Positions 63,386 to 64,000 of a stretch of DNA of 64,000 bases are shown here, piece after piece. The notes below the pieces were generated by a model, which saw only the letters and a list, made by a program, of their open reading frames with translations, had not been told where the DNA came from and made no database searches. Numbering within the stretch: the stretch's first letter is position 1; each line of letters starts with the position of its first letter. The stretch spans positions 186,001 through 250,000 of the forward strand of contig VWRR01000009.1 in assembly GCA_013995675.1 (NCBI GenBank), read 5' to 3'. The stretch comes from Cyanidiococcus yangmingshanensis. Its lineage: Eukaryota > Rhodophyta > Bangiophyceae > Cyanidiales > Cyanidiaceae. The position numbers were made by a program, and so were the translations under genes.

Positions 63386-64000
63386 ATGGAGTCGACGGTT
63401 GTTTTGGGCGGTGATACCACAGGATGTGTTAGTAGTTCAGCTCGAGAGGGATACGAACTTGGTGACAGATCGGCAGCGCCGGTCGATGTATCGGGCGCTC
63501 CATTCCCGCTGTGGGCGAACGCTTTCGGAAACTCGAACGGCAGTTTTTTTGGTTTCGGGCTCGACCAAGGTGCGAGCTTGCAACACTTGCCCTCGCTGCT
63601 CCTGGGCAACAGCACGCTGCTCGGTCACACGCAGGCCGGCACAACGCTGCATGCGCTCGAGTCGGAATCTGCGGGCTGTCGTCCTCCAGCAGTGCAGGGC
63701 GGCAAGTGCGGCGGACTCCAGTCCTGCGAGCGTGAACCTAACAATGCCACTTTTAGAGCCTCGAGCACGTATGAGAAAACGCCGGGCTACCTGGCCCAAC
63801 CATCTACCCCAACATTTCCAGCAGATCGCGCCGCGTCGCTTGAAAACGTCACCAGTCGGACAGAGCACCGAGTTGAGGTGAAGCGACCGAAGCTGGCTGG
63901 CTGCCAGGTTGGAGAGACAGGCCAAGACAAGTCCGAACGGGTTGAAGAACGCACGGCAAGCGGTGCAAACGACGAATCAAAAAGGACCGGAGTGGCGCCT
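63386..64000 (+). CDS. Unknown Ser/Gly-rich protein, N-terminal 205 residues, continues off the right edge
   Basis: An uninterrupted frame runs from the ATG at 63386 (MESTVVLGGDTTGCVSSSA) to the window end with no stop. The chain is low-complexity: Ser, Gly, Thr and Ala-rich with scattered aromatic residues (FPLWANAFGNSNGSFFGFG), turning charged toward the end (EHRVEVKRPKLAGC, SKRTG). No signal peptide, helix array or domain is seen. Such N-termini are common in nuclear regulators whose folded domain comes later, but the product cannot be named from this part. Confidence 0.5.
   Translation, partial: MESTVVLGGDTTGCVSSSAREGYELGDRSAAPVDVSGAPFPLWANAFGNSNGSFFGFGLDQGASLQHLPSLLLGNSTLLGHTQAGTTLHALESESAGCRPPAVQGGKCGGLQSCEREPNNATFRASSTYEKTPGYLAQPSTPTFPADRAASLENVTSRTEHRVEVKRPKLAGCQVGETGQDKSERVEERTASGANDESKRTGVAP

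Overview
The window looks like nuclear DNA of a unicellular red alga of the Cyanidiophyceae (Cyanidioschyzon/Cyanidiococcus-like). The reasons are: red-algal (LHCR-type) light-harvesting genes; a plastid-type pyruvate dehydrogenase E2; eukaryotic housekeeping genes (eIF2-alpha, proteasome alpha1, formin, tRNA-splicing endonuclease, PPR protein); GC-rich DNA with close-packed, almost intron-free genes; and a tRNA gene broken by two introns, a habit known from Cyanidioschyzon merolae. The species is an inference. No virus-like element, CRISPR array or insertion sequence was recognised.

Layout. 0-5 kb, minus strand: an ADD zinc-finger chromatin-type protein (runs off the left edge), a Nudix hydrolase and a biotin-dependent acyl-CoA carboxylase alpha subunit. 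5-10 kb, plus strand: two tandem, paralogous, secreted cysteine-rich proteins, an atypical dual-specificity phosphatase and the disrupted tRNA-Arg(ACG). 10-17 kb: ClpP, a divergent pair of LHCR genes sharing a promoter region with a (TGCG)n tract, and E2. 18-23 kb: TPR protein, the Sen2 tRNA-splicing endonuclease subunit, and a membrane-anchored glycosyltransferase-like gene with a probable spliceosomal intron. 22.8-27.3 kb is gene-poor with what look like decayed coding remnants. 27-33.5 kb: anthranilate synthase, S-adenosylmethionine synthetase, an unresolved minus-strand segment, and an RsmD-type rRNA methyltransferase. 35-45 kb: F-box protein, TrmO-like protein, an unknown protein with a possible DUF3427-like end, mitochondrial ATP synthase epsilon, a PPR protein, an 85-bp tandem repeat, a DUF1818 plastid protein and Maf. 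45-64 kb: coiled-coil protein, CDP-diacylglycerol synthase, MoaC/CNX3, formin, a membrane protein, eIF2-alpha, proteasome alpha1, a SET-domain methyltransferase, a SANT/U-box protein, and an unknown protein running off the right edge.

About fourteen otherwise conserved genes carry exactly one reading-frame change each, several in short homopolymers. This fits uncorrected single-base indels in the assembly better than biology, so these genes are annotated as single loci spanning both frames. Several open frames begin at GTG or TTG; for those the first supported ATG was used.

Functionally the window mixes plastid metabolism and light harvesting, RNA processing, translation and proteostasis, and cytoskeleton. 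There is no operon logic, but many neighbours are divergent or tightly convergent. The two signals most worth following are the multiply interrupted tRNA gene, with Sen2 about 11 kb away, and the tandem 12-cysteine secreted family.
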